Assembly (NCBI GenBank): GCA_947561395.2
Contig: OX387190.1
Span: 29,630,858-29,694,857 of the forward strand
Reading direction: 5' to 3'
Length of the DNA: 64,000 nucleotides
Source of the DNA: Buxus sempervirens
Taxonomy: Eukaryota; Streptophyta; Magnoliopsida; Buxales; Buxaceae
Under the pieces are notes generated by a model. The model was given only the letters and a program-made list of their open reading frames with translations, searched no databases and was not told the DNA's origin. Made by a program: the position numbers and the translations under genes. This document shows, piece by piece, positions 61,344 to 64,000 of this stretch; the stretch's first letter is position 1, and every line of letters starts with the position of its first letter.

Positions 61344-61746
61344 CTTTATTTCCTGCACACATTTTTTCATTTTTTTTTCCTACCTTTGTACAAAAGCAAA
61401 CTCCAATAGTGGAAAGTCAAAGGATTTAATTCAAAATAAAATTTTTATATTATTGGCCTCAGAATTCTCATATGCTTGTAAAAACAAAGGTTTTATGAAA
61501 AGTATTTGATTTATCATCACTGGCCAAAGTATAGTTTTTTCCTTTTTATATTTTTTTTGTTTTTTGAAATTTGGTCCATGCACTTAATCACCTATAATTA
61601 AAGGAATTAGAACCAGGTTAAATAATAAAAAGGGTAGTCCAAAAAACGATGAGAGATCAGAACCGTCCATCTTAGGCCCTTTAGAGTCATCCCCAAATGC
61701 CAAAACTGTCCTCATTCTGCTCATGCCAACTTTACTTCAAGCTCCG
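61344..61746. other. 3' flank of Tat-B gene A
   Basis: This is similar to 26540-26936 of Tat-A (inverted), so it is the old spacer toward pol. Bases 61380-61490 resemble the presumed 3' UTR of gene A. No coding sequence. Confidence 0.6.
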
Positions 61747-62494
61747 TGTGCGCACCTAAACCTGGCCTAGATCGCACACCGGGCGCACCTTCAGCGCGTG
61801 CCTCGGGACATTCGGAGTCGCCACTGCCTGAGAGTGCAGGCAGACACGGTTTTGCCCTAATCGGGTCTAAGTCTGGTCTGCGGCTTTTCAGAGTTCTAGC
61901 TAAGTCCTCGATTACGATCCGGGGAAGTCCTAAAGACACCCCGGTCCGTCCCGTCGGTTTGACGGGTCCCTCGGGTCTCCCTGGTTCTTGAGTCAAATTC
62001 ACCCTTTTCCTAGACCAGCATGCTGTATTGTTAAGTCTAGCGGGGCCTTCTGAAGGTGTGGGTCCCTTTTATTTGATTTTATCTTTTTATTGATTTAAGT
62101 GGAGTGGGTCGGACCCGGGTCCCGTTGGAAGACCCGTGGGCTGCCATGGTTGGGCCTTGGGCCCAGTTGGGTTATTGAGTAACCCATTTGGTTATTTTAC
62201 TAAGTTTTGTTTATTTATAATTTTAGTCTGGGCTTAGTGGGTTTGGAATAGGCCCATTAGCCAAAGTCCAGTGGCCTGGGCCCGTTTTATTGAAAACGGG
62301 CCTGGTACGGGCCGGTCTAAATGTGGGCCCTCAAGTGGGCCCAAGGGGAATCTTGATGGGCCCGTATGGGCTCAAAGTCAGAAATGGGCTTAAGAAAGCC
62401 CAAAAATGGTTAAGGGGATGGTTCAAGCCGGTTTAGACCGGAATTGGTCCAACCGAACCAAGAAATTACACTTTTACATTATTTTTACGTTTCG

Positions 62495-62596
62495 CCCGTG
62501 TTTGCTCTGCGGTCCGGCTTGCCCGTAAATGAATTCCGGTCCCCTTTGTCCGTGAATTAGCTACGGTCCAGGCTGGACCGGCCTGAGTTTACGGAC
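62495..62596 (-). promoter_or_regulatory. Four dyad modules in the Tat-D LTR, distal group
   Basis: The units start at 62495, 62521, 62548 and 62576. All keep CCG, 11 bases, then CGG. The outer arm bases vary (GC, GT or GA on the left, TC or AC on the right). The last has the centre GCCTGAGTTTA, similar to centres in Tat-B and Tat-C. Confidence 0.8.
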
Positions 62597-63391
62597 GCGA
62601 CCCAGTTTGCTTGTTTGCTGCCGATTCTGCTTGGGATGTATTCCGTGGCCTTCTCAGATATTCTGGTGACTTTAGCAACGATCTCAAGTCATTCAAAATG
62701 CTTCATATTCCCCATTTGGCCTAAATGGCCATTTCTTCCTTCATTGATGTCTTTGCTGGAAAACCAGCTCTTCATTAGTTGCCCATGGCCAATTTCAGGG
62801 GGGAGTAGGGGGTATTTACAGGGGTGATTTTAGCAGCAAAAGGTGGTCTAAAACTTCTTCTTCATCCAGGCATAAAAAAAGGCTTTGATTAGCTTATTCA
62901 AGAGTCCTTTTAAGCCTTTCTCTTCCCACTACTCTCTCTTTTATTTTCATATAACTTCCTTCTTTATTTTAACTTCCCATAACTTAGAAAACAGCAAATT
63001 GATTAGTAACACTAAAATCAAAATATCTAAAAGAAGCTTAAAAAGACATTAAAAATGCTAATCACATTAGGAAAAGGGGATATACTCACAATATGCTTAC
63101 TCAATAATGGTGATTCCTCCGGCAAATTCGGCAGCGCTTCCGCGTCCTCCAAGGTTTGTTAGGATGAATTAGGAAGGGCTTGGCTAAGGTGGATGGGTTT
63201 AAGACCAAACTAAAGAGAATATGGGCATGGCTTTGAGGTAGTTTAGAAATATAGGGGTAATTTGGGAATTAAAATAGGTTTAGGTTAAGGGTGATGGTAG
63301 TTGGACAGAGTATGGCCGAGGTAATCACATAGGCAGAGAGGGGAGAGGCCAGGGAAGGATGGCTTGTTCAAATGAAGGGGGGTGGCCTCTC

Positions 63392-63399
63392 TATTTATA
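63392..63399 (-). promoter_or_regulatory. TATA box of the Tat-D LTR
   Basis: The minus strand reads GCCTATAAATAGAG, starting 15 bp past the promoter-side module group. Confidence 0.7.
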
Positions 63400-63413
63400 G
63401 GCAAAAATCCCGT

Positions 63414-63628
63414 GCCCGTATTTGGAATACGGGCGTACCCTGCCCGTAATTCCAATACGGGCTGCCTTGACCGTAATTTAAATACGGGCGAAAAACGAAT
63501 ATTTGCAATTATCGCAGATTCGTCCGTACAGGACGCGTGTTCCGCCGTACGGCGACGCGTGTCTTCCTTCTAGAAGCGTGCCCGTATTTAAAATACGGGC
63601 ATGCCCTGCCCGTAATGTAAATACGGTC
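63414..63628 (-). promoter_or_regulatory. Five dyad modules in the Tat-D LTR, promoter group
   Basis: The units start at 63414, 63442, 63469, 63580 and 63608. Each is 21 bp. The arms are GCCCG and CGGGC, with GACCG in one and CGGTC in another. The centres are A/T-rich (for example TATTTGGAATA). Confidence 0.87.
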
Positions 63629-64000
63629 CCGCACGTTTTAAAAATGTGTGGATTTCAAACCTTTATTCAATTTGGTTTTTGCAAGATTTTTATCCGATTT
63701 TTACGATTATTTTATTAAAAAGCGAGATTCTCTTTATTAAAATATTATTAAACACATTTATCTTATTTATTTTATTGGTTTGTTCCATTTTTTGCTGCCT
63801 TTTTGCCACATGGGCAGTTTTTCTGAAACTTCAATTGCTCATAACTTTTTCATCCGGTGTCCGATTTCAGCAAACTTAGTGTCGTTGGAACCGGCTCGGA
63901 ACCACCTGTCCACTGGGGTCAAGTTTGGCAGCTGAATTGGGGTCGAGCAAAAAGTCAACTTTTTGCTCCCCAAAAGTTTGACCAGCTCATATTTTTCTCA

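Larger units (their letters stand above)
52252..64000 (-). mobile_element. Tat-B: second Tat-lineage element, inverted, incomplete in the window
   Basis: On the minus strand this is the 3' part of an element related to Tat-A. It comprises the 3' LTR (52252-54512), polypurine tract, antisense gene B (56450-59110, plus strand) and antisense gene A (59592-61343, plus strand). A nested LTR (Tat-D) starts at 61747. Pol and gag are expected to the right of the window. One extra T lies between the subtilase sequence and the TGTGAGACA edge. The other target-site copy is off the window, so the target duplication cannot be read. Confidence 0.88.
61747..64000 (-). mobile_element. Tat-D: LTR nested in Tat-B, runs off the window
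   Basis: The plus strand begins TGTGCGCACC and is homologous at both ends to the Tat-C solo LTR. It has GTGGCGACTC inverted at 61815-61824 and the block 'AAAAGTCAACTTTTTGC' near the window end, matching 'GTCAACTTTCGACCCC' just before the start of Tat-C. It holds two groups of dyad modules, at 62495-62596 and 63414-63628, and a minus-strand TATAAATA at 63399-63392. By comparison with Tat-C the LTR boundary should lie within about 100 bp beyond base 64000. Solo LTR or full element cannot be decided here. Confidence 0.82.

Overview
This is nuclear DNA of a flowering plant, probably a eudicot with a repeat-rich genome. The evidence is GT-AG introns, a plant-type MDP-1 phosphatase gene, a plant subtilase (SBT1-like) and nested Ty3/gypsy LTR retrotransposons of the Reina-like chromovirus and Tat lineages. 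There are no bacterial operons, and I saw no tRNA or rRNA genes. I cannot name the species.

Host layer. The original locus is a tandem duplication of a two-gene unit, MDP-1 then subtilase, both on the minus strand. Copy 1 keeps MDP-1 exon 1 (1476-1585) and a subtilase split across 11746-12260 and 40017-41815. Copy 2 has a complete four-exon MDP-1 gene (45082-49210) and only the 3' end of the subtilase (51860-52250). A 317-bp hAT-like MITE lies at 42511-42827. A foldback repeat and a pair of short hairpins occur in both copies.

Mobile layer. (1) A Reina-like chromovirus (3369-10857, TSD TGTTA) sits in copy 1, and copy 2 preserves the empty site. It carries a solo Tat LTR (6018-8430, TSD GGCTG) inside its RT-RNase H coding region. 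(2) A 27.75-kb Tat-lineage element, 'Tat-A' (12261-40011, TSD CTGAT), splits the copy-1 subtilase. It has 2.4-kb LTRs, a leader with a 78-bp minisatellite, gag and a decayed pol. Downstream of pol are two intron-containing genes in antisense. (3) A 3.94-kb solo LTR, 'Tat-C' (28464-32407, TSD CCCAC), interrupts antisense gene A. (4) A related element, 'Tat-B', in the opposite orientation, begins at 52252 inside the copy-2 subtilase and runs off the window. It carries homologues of both antisense genes. (5) A fourth LTR, 'Tat-D', starts at 61747 inside Tat-B.

How the parts may work together. Antisense genes A and B encode proteins resembling the plant mobile domain (PMD, the MAIN/MAIL1-type fold), each with a coiled coil; B also has Arg/Gly-rich ends. 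Each of these genes, and the U3 of every Tat-type LTR here, is preceded by a cluster of a 21-bp dyad module, CCG-N11-CGG. The clusters usually lie just upstream of a TATA-like box. The arm bases differ between element families but agree within an element: AACCG/CGGTT in Tat-A, ATCCG/CGGAT in Tat-B and Tat-C, and mostly GCCCG/CGGGC in Tat-D. I read this as an element-specific cis-regulatory code shared by the LTR and the antisense genes. Its recognition factor could be the PMD proteins or a host factor. The module geometry is seen in the sequence; the function is inference.
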